From Acephala macrosclerotiorum (taxonomy: Eukaryota; Ascomycota; Leotiomycetes; Helotiales; Mollisiaceae): DNA of 64,000 nt. The notes under the pieces were generated by a model. That model searched no databases and was not told where the DNA came from. It saw nothing but the letters and a program-made list of their open reading frames with translations. Below are positions 47,322 through 59,331 of the stretch, in pieces (the stretch's first letter is position 1; every line of letters begins with the position of its first letter). Location of the stretch: the NCBI GenBank assembly GCA_014904845.1, contig MU119203.1, forward strand, positions 372,001-436,000. The letters are read 5' to 3'. Both the position numbers and the translations under genes were made by a program.

Positions 47322-48579
47322 CTCGAGGGTTTTATGGTCGACGTTGGTAGTTGGGTTGAAGTAATCGAGTTAAGGTGGTTGGGGTCGAAGTCAAGAGGTC
47401 GTGACTTTGAGAGACGCGAGCAGGTTGAGAAGTTGATATGCGTCAATTAGCTTCAGGTAAATTCCGTGCCATCCAGCTCGGAACCGAGTGGCAAAGTATC
47501 AAAAGTGAACTATCTGAAAGGGTATGATCTGGAAAAGACTACCTCGCCTAATCTTAATCGTAACCTAATACCAATCGACTTCTGTGAAGAGAAAGTGAGC
47601 CGCTGTTGGAGGGAGGAGTGGAGGACTATCTGGAAGAGGATATGTGATGTCCCGTCTAGGAGAGGACTTTCAAGTTCAATATGTCCTGATTTCTAGAAGG
47701 TATGTATTCGAAGGCACAAAGTATCTTCGGGTTGTCCCATCCTAGAAGAGAGCTTTCAAGTCCCATGTCCTGTTTTGGAATTTATACATTCAAAGTCACG
47801 AAGTATCTCTGGGGTGTCCCCGCACAGTAGAGGATTTTTCAATCCCAAATGCCCTGTCTCCAATGTCCGAGCCAGAGATTTTGAGATTCGCTTGTTCAAC
47901 TTATAGGATAGATGAAACTTGTTGTGGGCGCTTCCGGGTTGAAACAATTGCAGTTACATACCTACTTGCCTGATCGGACTAGGATACTTCGAGCATTCAC
48001 TCGAGTCGATCGTCCCGGGAAATGAGCGACCTTGGGCGGGAAGAAATGAATATCCTAGAAATTCTAGGGAAATTTGTTCAACTTTGAGTGTGATAGAGCA
48101 TGGTCAAGCAAATTAGAAGACTAGGTGTGGTTCGCTACCTATAAGGCATTTTTGTGAATTACCTTTCCCGAGGACAAAGCCTTTCATCCAAGAGATGACC
48201 ACGAAGAGTCGTATGGATGTATACAGTTTCTAAGTATCGATGTCCTGCAAGCAAGCCACAGCGTAGATTCCTTTCTTTGGCCAATCATAGAAGCACGTTC
48301 ATGATATTTCTCTTCCTCGTCGATCTTTTCATAGAAAACCACTCCCTAGGAGCGAAGTCATCCGCCGATTGAAGACCACCGAGAACAAAGCCTCTAGGAA
48401 AGGATGAACGTCGTACAGTTCAAGGTACAGGCACCAGTGACCTATTGAGCATAATGGTTGTTTAGACCCAAGGGAGGTCTGTAGCTAGCTAGGTGTATGA
48501 ATTGGAGCTTTCAAGCTACTAGACGTATGCTTAATTTTATAAGGATAAAAGTGTCGCAGTATGAACAAGGATTCTAATC
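47322..48579. other. Intergenic region with a degenerate tandem repeat
   Basis: No gene is supported. It contains the roughly 83-bp repeat listed at 47648. A weaker echo (CGAGGACAAAGCCT near 48171 and CGAGAACAAAGCCT near 48379) suggests more decayed repeat units. Confidence 0.45.
47648..47868. repeat. Imperfect tandem repeat, period about 83 bp, 2.6 copies
   Basis: Units begin with TGTCCC at 47648, 47733 and 47815. They share TAGNAGAG.NCTTTCAAGT, ATGTCCTG and the CAAAGT/CGAAGTATCT-type segment in the same order. Copies are diverged by substitutions and small indels. No open frame runs through them. Confidence 0.65.
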
Positions 48580-51500
48580 TTAATGAAACGTCGAGCGTCG
48601 ATAGTCGCCCCTCTGAGCCGTATACTGTGCCCTTTGGAATGGCTCAACTCTTGCGACAGCTCGAGCCTCCTCACCCTGAGGAATGGAGAGACGAGCTGCT
48701 AGCTCCTCTGGTGCTTGAACGACAGGTCCGGCGCTCATTAGTTGGGCAAGAACGAGCCAAACAAGTTCCCAGAACAGCGTACCCGGAAGCATACCCATGG
48801 CCACAAAGACCAAAGGGTTTGCATACCTTTCTCCCTCGGCGAATGACAAGAGACACGCGAAACCAATCGCCGTCGATGTCCCCAGTATTGCAATCAGCAA
48901 AGCCATGAGTCCGCCTGTTCTTGAGTATGTCCGGAGCCTGTCCCTCAGCAGCAGTATATTGAGGCCAGCGCCAAATAGCCAAGTCACAGCTAAATCGGCA
49001 TTTGAGATCCTATCATCCGTTCCCATAATGTAACAGCCAATATCTACTACGATGGTAGGGAATAACAGCAGCTCGGTATCTCGACATCCTGGAAAGGACA
49101 TAATACCGGTGAGAACGCTTCCCAGTGTTGTGGCAAGCACAATAGTACTCCAAATAGAGGACTCTTCATTCATGGACGAAGAGCCCACAGAACTTGCAAC
49201 CACGCCTTGCATCCGACTGAGAAAAAACATCCTCGCAATGGACTTCTTATGATGCTCCAACCAGTGTGTTGCTCTACGCCATAATGTCCTTAGACTTAGC
49301 AGCTCTTCATCCGAAGCTTTAGAATACTCATGTACAGGAGGTCTTAGCATCTGCTTGTCTTCGGCTTCAACTGTGGAGGTATTCATGTGGTATGTCGCTT
49401 CATCGATTCTTTCAGAAGCGAACCGTTGTTCTGGGAAGTAGTTGTCCGCCCACAGAAGACCACGCATAGCAAAGTCTTCTGGGAATGGAGTAAAATCGTC
49501 TATTGCTGGTAGTGGAAACTGCTCGGCTTCAATACGAGTGGGTGTCTTGTATTGGGCTAGTAATGTATTAAGCATGATTGCGAGGAGATCCCAAGGATAA
49601 TCTTCTTGAAGCAGATCCATAGCACTAGTATGACGCGTCATGTTGAACATGAAGACTAGTATTACATGGACGAAGGGAAGGACGTTGGGGTCGCCAATTC
49701 TTTGCAGAACGATCCGGAGAGCAGGATTATTGAGACCGAGAGCAAGCTTGAATGACGCCATCGACTGCTCAAAAACGCTGCTTGCCATAGCAATACCATC
49801 CACATCTTTGCTTGGCGAGATGATTTGCATGAGAGGATTGTCTTTAGCAGCAAACCCAGTTAGTGCAATACTATTAGCGACTGCAATGTGATATCCTTGT
49901 TCCATGAACTTTCTGGTCACCCTGCCTATTTGGTTGTCAAGGAGACCAAGGAACTCGTTCTTCGTGTCCTCAAACTTTTCGATGTTCTTATTCGTAAAGA
50001 GCAGACCGTGAGCCTTTACGAAAGACATATCGAGAGGAGGCAATCTCAATTGACTGCGGGTGGAGCCTGTATCAAGAACAGGGTTAAAGAGTGTAAGAAT
50101 CGATTCTCGCGCAGAGACAAAAGGAGCAGCTACACAGAGAGACTTCGAGTAATAGAATAGCTGCTGCAAAGCATTCGGTCTGGCCAAGATTGCAAGATGA
50201 TGGTACAGTCGACCAGTAGTTGGTGCTTTGTCCGTAGCTTTGGAATACCAGTATCTTGCAACCTCTGTCCAAACTTCTCTATCCCGTAAGTCATCGTCTT
50301 CGATCGCCATTCTATAGCGGCCTAAATCGCCTAAACACTCTATCCACGTGTCCTCGAAAGCGGGGACAGTTTCGTATAGCAGAGCCATCATAGAATACGC
50401 GAGGTATATAAACGCAAGCATATGGTCTAGCGACGCTGGTAATCTGTGCCGTAGTAATTCGAGGAAGGAATGGATTCCATGCCTCCACATCCTCGCGGGC
50501 ATCGCATACTTAGATGCTAGTCTTCGCAAGGCCGGGCTGGCTGAGGGATGCTGAGACACAAGGAAGAAATCGTGGTGCTCGTGGAGTAAAGTTCGATGTA
50601 AAGCAATCAAAGCTTGCCATTGCTCGTTGTTGAGCTTCGGTTGTGCTTGAGGATCTCCTTGGGCTAACGTTGCTTGCTTATTGTCTACTTCGATGCACTT
50701 TGCCTCTACCATGACAAGGCCGGCGTATATACCCTTCACCTCTGCTACCAGTTGCTCTTGTGATATAGGGCGGGTCTCAGGTTGAAGAATGATATCGTAG
50801 CTATCATTGACAAACGAAAACAAGTTCTGAGAAGCAGGTGTCTCGATAGTCGTCGTTGATGCTGTTCGTGTATTCTGCGGAGGTTGGAGAGGTTGTTGGG
50901 TTCTTTGTTGATATAGAACCCTCCTGGATTTCTGCGCTTGAACTGAGGCAATATTGGAAGGATCAACCGAAGATCTTGTCAACGGCGAGCGCTGCTCAGT
51001 CCATAATGATTTCCTTGCAGGCGCTGGTCTCTGTGTGCTCTCTTCAGGTGGGGTTCCATATGGGGCAGAAGTTAGTCTTGCTTTTGATCGTCGTGGAGAA
51101 GGCGATAAAGGAGAATCCCTAGAAGGGCTCGCAGAACCGGCAGTTATTCCATCCCCGATAGCTGCTCGTTTCCTAGGCTGGTCTTCCGGGGCTTGGTAGG
51201 AGAGATCTTTCATATCGACATCTTCATTGTCTCCAGGCGTTCCTAGATTCAATGCTCCGAGCCCTGGAGTGGATCTTGTAGGTGCCAAACGGGTAGGTGT
51301 ATTCAGTGGATACTTCGATGGTGGTGGTTCAGGCTGTGCCCTATTTGTTTCGTTTAAGATTGGTTTTCGTATAGAGTCATCTCTTGCGGGCCTATTCCAT
51401 AGCTCATTAGTCTAATGAAGGGAGAGACCATTGGCAACGAAAGCGGCCAAGCAGTTGGCAGCACGGTGCTGTCATTGATTTGGAGGATATTTCACACCTT

Positions 51501-51691
51501 GAACTCTTTCGAAGACATTCAGCCTCGAATCCGTCTCGAAATTTCTGAAGAGCATTCTTGTCCTCCAAGGGTAATTGTTCAAGGTGATCTGATTGTGCAT
51601 GTTCCCAGAGTGCTAGGTTGGAGCGAAATATCCTTTGTTCCGGGCATAGCGTACAGGCCCAAGAAGGGGCTGTTTTGCTGGTACGGCGCAT
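48580..51691 (-). CDS. Est1-type helical-repeat protein with zinc-finger-like N-terminus and membrane C-terminus
   Basis: Two exons (51691-51498 and 51391-48580) join in phase over a 106-nt intron to 1001 residues. Residues 12-36 look like a single C2H2 finger (ACTLCPEQ...WEHAQSDH). A disordered, basic, Ser/Pro-rich stretch runs to about 245. Then comes an Est1/EST1-DNA-RNA-binding-type alpha-helical region (about 250-500) with W.EVARYWYSKA, GRLYHHLAILARPNALQQLF and SARESILTLFNP. This signature is known from telomerase-associated Est1 and Smg5/6/7. The last 180 residues hold about five hydrophobic segments (TIVLATTLGSVLTGIM, ELLLFPTIVVDIGCYIM, LFGAGLNILLL, GLMALLIAILGTSTAIGFA, FVAMGMLPGTLFWELVWL). 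Est1-like proteins are normally soluble, so membrane anchoring is unusual. Function unknown; it is divergent from the small membrane protein gene. Confidence 0.75.
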
Positions 51692-52225
51692 CTGCTGAAT
51701 CCATCGATCGTTGACGTCCCGTGGAGGATCTAGGTTTCACGGTCAGTGATATGGATGATGCATGCCGAGAGCCTTCTGATCGGGAAGAGCTTACGTTGTG
51801 ACATCTTCGAGTGTCGTAGCTGTGACAGCTACTCGGAAGATAGAGGATTGAAGGTGGAGGAGAGAATAGAGCACGATTGTTCTTTCGACGAGCGAGCCCT
51901 AAAACTCGAGGCGTCAAAAATCAAGCGTGGGAGTGAGGGAGTGAAGGAGTCGGAGGGAGGTGAGGAAAGGTGGAAATGTGCGGGAGGTCCAGTTATAAAG
52001 TGCAGGCGTTGCCCTCTTGAGGCTGGGCATTTTGCGAACCACTTTGCGAGCCATTTGTTGCGGAGGCGACACCGCCCACCTCAGCGTGCATACTTGAAGC
52101 TTCCGCCAGCCTGAAAACATAACCCTTCTCATACCTGATCGCCTCCCACTACCGTCCGACATTATCAGACAGGATTTCGTCGTGCTATTGATACTCTGCA
52201 CAGCTCGTCGACTCGATATCAAGAG
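51692..52225. promoter_or_regulatory. Divergent promoter region of the Est1-like and small membrane protein genes
   Basis: 534 bp between two opposed start codons. Overlapping frames on both strands show no motif. A GGAGGTGAGG-rich purine stretch lies in the middle. The arrangement allows co-expression of the two genes. Confidence 0.4.
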
Positions 52226-53164
52226 ATGCCCTCTCCTAAACCTTACTGTTCCCGAGACGCTCATGATGGCAGCGTTCAATCCGAACTGAACCGAGACGAC
52301 GCTGACGGTTGTTGGAGAACTGATGGACAGAGAGTCACTGGCCGAAGTCCAGCTTCGCAAAAATGGGTAGAGATGCAGATTCCGCGAAGAGAGGCGGGTG
52401 GTCTGAGAACAATGGAGCGGGTCCTGAGGGATGCATTTTGCTATGGATTAGCAACGGGTGGAACAATAATTATAGAAGTCTACCATACGCAGCCTCTTCA
52501 AACATGTCAAGGACATCCCGAAGTAGACGACCGAAGGCCAAGAATATGGATCTTCTCCGTACGCCAGTTTTGGAGATTCCTGCGATCTCTTCAGCTCCAG
52601 CCGACGGTCGAAAGGGGCGTCCAACCAGTAAATGCAAACCGACTGCGGAGAAACAAAGACTTTAAACGCTTCATTGTAAGTACTTGAACATCTTGTACGT
52701 CGAATTGCTATTAACACTTGTTCTAGTCACAATTACCTCCATTCTTGAATAGGATCCAAATACCTCAAACACTCTCCGATCCTCCACCAAAGCTGTTCCT
52801 AGCAGCATGCATCATCTTCTCGTTCGCAATAGCATTGCTTTGGAAATCGCAAGAAGGAAACAGATATCGAGCGCGAATACTAGCAGTGGGAATGACGGTT
52901 GGCATACTCGCAGCATTGCAAACGAAAGATATATTACAAGGGGGAAAGGGATATTTAGCATGGTGTGTCCTCTTAGCACTGGGACTCAGCTCGATTGTCC
53001 ATGGTGTAATGCGATTATGGAAGGGGCCGGAGGCTATTCATAGAAAGGACGAGGAAGCAAGAGGGGAGAAAATTATATTGTTACAGCAGGAAGTGAGCTT
53101 GGAATTGGCATCAGATCTAGTATCGGGCACTGAAGGAACGACGAGAATTTCGACCCAGACTTGA
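52226..53164 (+). CDS. Unrecognised protein with two transmembrane segments
   Basis: Two exons (52226-52675, 52727-53164) join at phase 0 across a 51-nt GTAAGT...TTCTAG intron to 295 residues. The N-terminal half is soluble, with a conserved-looking block (MERVLRDAFCYGLATGGT) and an Arg-rich RLRRNKDFKRF just before the junction. The C-terminal half has hydrophobic helices (FLAACIIFSFAIALLW; MTVGILAALQT; WCVLLALGLSSIVHGVM) and a charged tail. No family was recognised. There is no signal peptide, so it is probably an internal membrane protein. Its head-to-head position with the membrane-ended Est1-like gene makes a functional pair worth testing. Confidence 0.65.
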
Positions 53165-53940
53165 CCGTGGCCCTGGTGAAGAAGATGAGAAGACGTTGAC
53201 TGCCGGAGAAAATTTGGTACGCCGGATATAGCGGGCCGACCCACTCAAAGCGACGTCGATAGCGACTTGGGGCAAGGAAGTGATTAGAATTGCTGAGCGA
53301 GAGCTGGTCATTACATAGAAGGATCTTGTTCGGTGGTGACTAAAATCTTCTCGCAATGGTGGGGACGAGATGAATGCCTCAGGCTTGTTTCGAGACAAAG
53401 AGGCGAGTAGTTACGCTGTTCATCTTGGACATGCATTGAGTTGACCTTCATCTAGAAATAAATTCTCAAGTCTAGCTTTGACAAATACATTTTCATGCTT
53501 CATGAATTGCACAGCCATGACCGATAATGAGATCAAGTTAATGTAGTAATCTTAGATGGTTGAGATGGCTACCTCTCAGGGAATGAAGGTTCTGATACTG
53601 CTTCAGCAAGCAGTCACTCAAACATGCCTCTTGAATTGCACAATCATAACCGATAATGAGATCAGGAATTACTCTGTTACCATAGACATTGAGATGTCCA
53701 TCATCTAGAATTGAGTCTGCCAATTCAGCTTCAACATCACATGCTCACTAATATGCGTCTTCGTTTGCAAAATCCTAGTGGACAAGCAAATCCAGCAAGC
53801 TATATTGCCAAGTAAATGCGATCCATTTGTGGTATACCCATCCTTTCTCCCTTCGCCATGCAGAAATAATCATCAGCGCCGACCCAATGCACGAGTTCCG
53901 ATCTTCAAGTCTATCCCCAAAGCTCAGCCCAAGCTACAGC
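53165..53940. other. Convergent intergenic region with a direct repeat
   Basis: This lies between the 3' ends of the small membrane protein gene and the BRAP2-like gene. Apart from the imperfect repeat listed at 53434 nothing was found. Confidence 0.5.
53434..53757. repeat. Imperfect direct repeat, period about 129 bp
   Basis: The strongest match is GAATTGCACA(G/A)(C/T)CAT(G/A)ACC, followed in both copies by GATAATGAGATCA, at 53504 and 53633. Flanking blocks beginning ATTGAG...CATCTAGAA also recur (53434 and about 53690), so two-plus decayed units are present. Confidence 0.65.
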
Positions 53941-56253
53941 CTATGCCTTTCCTTTCCCTTTCCCCTTTTTCCTGCCCAGCTTTTCCTTCTCTGGCGGAAC
54001 CACCAAACTCCCACCCTCCAACTCCCCCTTTTCCAATCCCCCATCCCCATCCTCACCCATCTCCTTAATCTTCTGCTCCGCACTAATACTAAAAAGCAAA
54101 TCTCTATTCTCCTCCTTTAACTCCGCGTTCTCCCCCTTCAACTTCGTGATCTCCTCACTCAGACTCATTATACTCTTATTCACATGTCCAATCCTCTCCA
54201 TCAAGCCCTCACTGACTTTCTTCTCTTCCATGAGACTCTTGCCAAAGCCGCGAGCTACTTCGCTGCTCTTTTCTGCTTTGCGTTTTTCGCGCTCGAGGTC
54301 CCTTTCTAGGGAGACTAGGACTTCGGTTTTGAGTTTTTTGTTCTCAAGTTCGAGACCTGCAAGTTTGGAGAGGGCTTCGTCGGCTCGTGCAGTGGCTATC
54401 GCGGCAGATGTTGATGCTGCACTAGCTTTCGCTGCTGCTTTACCCACCAGCTCCTCGAAATATACTCTCTGGCTCTCAAGCTGGCTCGTGAGCAAATGTG
54501 TATACTCCATCCCAATCTTCTCCAACTTCTCTCTCGGCACCATGTCCTCTCCATTTCCATCTCCTCTACCTATTCCCGTCCTAGAGGAAGAAGGCAACTC
54601 AATGACTTTGCTATCTCCTTTATCTCGAATCAACCGATGAACCCACATATCCCCCGCATAATCCCACACATGCTGCGTCTCAATCTCCAGCGCAAAATTA
54701 TGTGCCGAATCTTTCCAATGTTCCTTCGCATGTCCGCCTTTATATCTTCCACATCCCACGTTCCCACATATGAGACAGATCCAAAGATCATCTGTAGAAT
54801 CGCAGACGCTGCAGAGTGAAGCTTCGCCGCTCCCGAATGGAGGATTTGAAGGATCGTATGGATATGCGGAAGCAGCGGAGGGAGAGGAGGCAGCTAGTGA
54901 GGGGTTTGTGTGTCTGCAGACTGGACAGCCGCTTCCTTTCCATTTTTGTAGACAGTCGCAGTGGAAGACGTGTTGGCAGAGGATGGTTAGGAGACCTGTT
55001 GTATCATCCATTCGCTCTAGACATACAGGACATGTAGGTAGTTCGACGAGGTTTGGTGTGGGAGGTGGGAAGGGCTTGAGGAAAGTCGAGGCAGAGTTCG
55101 AAGGGGTGAAGGGGTCGTGGGAGAGCTCTGGGAAGCTTGTATTCGGTCGAGAGGAGGCGGGTGTTTGGAAGGTAATTGACTTGATGAACATGACATGGCA
55201 GGTTTCTGGCTATTGGACTGTCAGCTATGATCTTCGTGGGAGGGAGTGGAGACAACTCACTTCCATAGTATTGAATACCTTCCCATCGAATTCCTTCCTC
55301 CACCTCCTAGCTACCCCTCCATCCCTGAACTTCATGAGGACAAGATACCTGTTCATCCTCCCTGTCATCACCATCCTAAAATGACTAACATCCTCTCTCG
55401 TCTTCTCTCCAACAAAGCCTAAGAAATCACTCGGTGTAAGATAACTCGGAACAGCAGGGACACACAACACAGTGCAATCCTCCTCTGCCGCCTTTCCATC
55501 AGTCTCATCCGCAGCATATATCTCCTCCTGCGGCGGAGCTCCCAGATCCAGCGTCTCGTCTCCATCTCGATACAGATGTACAATTCCCCATCCAACCTCT
55601 GTATTCTTCCCCTCCACAGCATCGAACCTCGCCTTCGTGACTCTGCCACCTCCAACACCAACTCCTGTCGTAGCAGCAGATAACCCAGCACCGGCAGACC
55701 TACTCTCACCTCTCCTCCTCGGAGCTTGCGAATGTGTAGCCTCCATATTTGTACCGTTCTTCGCGTCCAAATCCAAACTCTCAACCCTCACCCTCCCAAA
55801 CCTCCAATCCCTCCTCGCAGTCCCCAAATCCCTCTGTATATTTCCCGGTCTCGGCGTCGGAAACTCCGTATGCTTGCCCTCAACAGACACCGCAACTATG
55901 CCGTCTGCTTCACTCGAAGCTGCTCGCTCCGGTCCACAATCAATAACCGCTTTCTGTGCTTGAGCTTGCGCAGAAGCCGTCGAAGAACCAAAGCTCTTCC
56001 TCCCACTATCCCCTCTACTAATATTCCCAATTCTTTCCTCCGCAACAGGCGCAACAGGTCTATGACCAGGCCAGCTCTCAGTATCAAAGATATCGCTCCC
56101 CTCGCTCGGAATCCAGACTTCCCTCCTACGCTCTTCTTCCTCTTCCTTTGTTCTGCTTTTGCGCCGACCTTTCTGGGTGTTGTCGGTGCTTTCGGAATCG
56201 TCGAACGGGTAAGGATAGAGTTCGAATTTTAGGTGGTAGAAGTATGATGGCAT
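53941..56253 (-). CDS. ETP1: BRAP2/Etp1-type RING and ZnF-UBP protein
   Basis: Two exons (56253-55261, 55209-53941) join at phase 0 across a 51-nt GTGAGT...CAATAG intron to 753 residues. Domains in order: a disordered N-terminus; the BRAP2 RRM-like domain (VLCVPAVPSYLTPSDFLGFV, FRMVMTGRMNRYLVLMKFRD); a RING-H2 finger (CPVCLERMDD, CQHVFHCDCLQKW, CPVC); a ZnF-UBP (CSVCDSTDDLWICLICGNVG, GGHAKEHWKDSAHNFALEI); a long coiled coil; and a basic KKGKGKGKA tail. The human relative BRAP is a ubiquitin ligase in Ras signalling. Yeast Etp1 is needed for ethanol tolerance and turnover of ethanol-induced proteins. It therefore probably acts as a cytosolic E3 ligase. The polyubiquitin gene lies directly upstream on the same strand. 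The N-terminal disordered part is longer than in yeast. Confidence 0.93.
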
Positions 56254-56763
56254 GCTGTCATGGTAGGAAGTTGAGTTGGAGGGGTGGGTTCATCGTAAAT
56301 GCCCTCGCTGTTGAGGGCTGGTTGCTTGATCGCGTGAGGTGGAGGAAGTTTTTCTGGAGGGTTCTGTGTGGCGGGAGGTCATTTTTGATGGGTTTGGAGG
56401 AATCCAGTCTATGAAATGGAGGAAAGTAGAAAGTAGAGTTGCAGAGGTGAAAGTTTGGGTGGTAGAATAGAGCAAATTCGGGAAAGGAGATTCTACATAA
56501 TCAGCCTTGTGCACGCGTCATTCCAAACGTTGCAACAAAGCGGTTACAACAGAGAAATTCGCCAGTCACATTTCAAAGCATGTCACAATTCATGGCTCAA
56601 GCAACAAATTCCGAGTGCCCTAATATGTATGTTCATTTGGACTACTACCTCAAGTATCAAGGCACATGCCAGTGCCACCACGCCAATGTACGAGCCATGG
56701 TTATCTCCCAGTCATGACCAGAACGCCAGCGCAACGCAGATCCCATCCTTTCCATGCACACAC
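56254..56763. other. Intergenic between polyubiquitin and BRAP2-like gene
   Basis: 510 bp containing the 3' flank of the ubiquitin gene and the promoter of the BRAP2-like gene, both on the minus strand. No other feature was seen. Confidence 0.5.
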
Positions 56764-57811
<1,048 letters not shown>

Positions 57812-59331
57812 GATGGCGGTTGTTTGAAGTTACTGTGTAGTTGGGTATGTGGACTTGGGAAAGATCTTGATGACCAGAGAATGTGATGAAGTTCGTTGGA
57901 GTTGAGAGTTGTGGAGTTGTAAGATAATGGAAGAAAGAGTCAAAGGAAGGGGTGGGGACAGCTATTTGTAACGGCACGTTAGCGTGGTTTCGCTTGGCTT
58001 GGAAGGTGCTGGATTGCCCCAGCCTTGTCTACCCAACCGCCACGGTGAATGACTACGCCTTGGATTACTCGAGCATTCAATCTACGTCCGTATGGTTCGA
58101 TTCGGTATTTATTGCATCACATCATTGTACCATTGTTTGAGGGTCTTTCGTGGGTATCAAAAATTTGCTGCAATGCTCTAACTTTCTCTATCTTTGTCAC
58201 TATCGATATCCTCCTGCTTGCAAGAACTTCATGTCATGATCATACCACCTCATGCGAGATAAGAACCAACAAGGCTCCGAGTGCGCGAGTCGCCGAGGTA
58301 GCCTAGCGGTTGACCCCGCCTCTTTCAAGAACACGGCGGGACGCGAAGGCTGGTCTGGAATGTTGCAACCAGCCCCCTGTGTCTCGGAAACTAGTCACGA
58401 TCTTCAATAATCTTGCACTCAACAAAATCACAGCGTCCATGAGGCTATCAAAGGTAATGAAACATTCGATACCTGGTTGAGAGGCCTCCTCTGCGTCTTC
58501 CGAGTAGAAAGCGCGGAGGATGCAGTGCGGGCTGACCGTCATCATGCGTCATCGGCTTGGAGATTGCGACACCCCTCAGAGTTTACCAGGCTATTTCAAA
58601 TGCCTCAATGTATCCGCAAAGGGGATGTTGATGGGACAAAGCCCGAACTATCCCGAGAGTACAAAGATGCCCAACACTTCGATTTACCAGGATGAATGAA
58701 AAGAATTTAACATTTTTTCCTTGCCAATTACCTTGAATTACCGATCAAGGGGGGAGGGGAGGCTATTTGCCTTTGCTTGAAGACAGCTGCGAACAAGGGG
58801 CTCAGCCACCACAGCGGGATATCACAGCTTTCCGGGTCACATGCGCACACACAGCTCAAATTGATTGATGTTGAAGTTTCTTCTCTTTTTGACATCTCAT
58901 GTCTATGTCTAATCGAGGTATACATCGTATCCTTCGTACATCTGTGACTGTCATTCCTGAACGAATGCAAGCATTGCACCGGGTCTTCCAACGCCCAAGA
59001 GATGCTGCAATGCCGTCTCATAATATCCTCCATAAAAATAAAATCACAACCGTTTCAAAACGTAAATCCATGATCTCGTCAAAACATCGATCATTCATAC
59101 AGGTCCTGCCAAAACATCGTAAGGGTCATTAAATGACTGTCACATCGCTATGCCGTTGTTTCGTAAAAAATTGCCCTCGCTGTTGGCTTCAGTCCGTTGT
59201 GCCGGTGAACAAATGAAAAGGAATAGGAATATTTTGAAAAACGGCCGAGAAGGCCCTCCACAGCATCGCTGGATTTGTACAGTCGAATTCGCAAAGTGGG
59301 TATATAGAAGGATATCAGCAGAAAAGGAAAG
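57812..59331. other. 1.5-kb intergenic region upstream of polyubiquitin
   Basis: This should contain the polyubiquitin promoter. A tRNA A-box-like TAGCCTAGCGG occurs near 58299, but no matching B-box follows, so no tRNA is called. I see no classical perfect heat-shock element. The rest is unremarkable. Confidence 0.45.

Noticed and set aside
58288..58375. tRNA-like segment with an A-box match (TAGCCTAGCGG)
   Set aside because: No GGTTCGA-type B-box at the right distance and no closing acceptor stem. The CCCGCC/GGCGGG pairing encloses an over-long loop.
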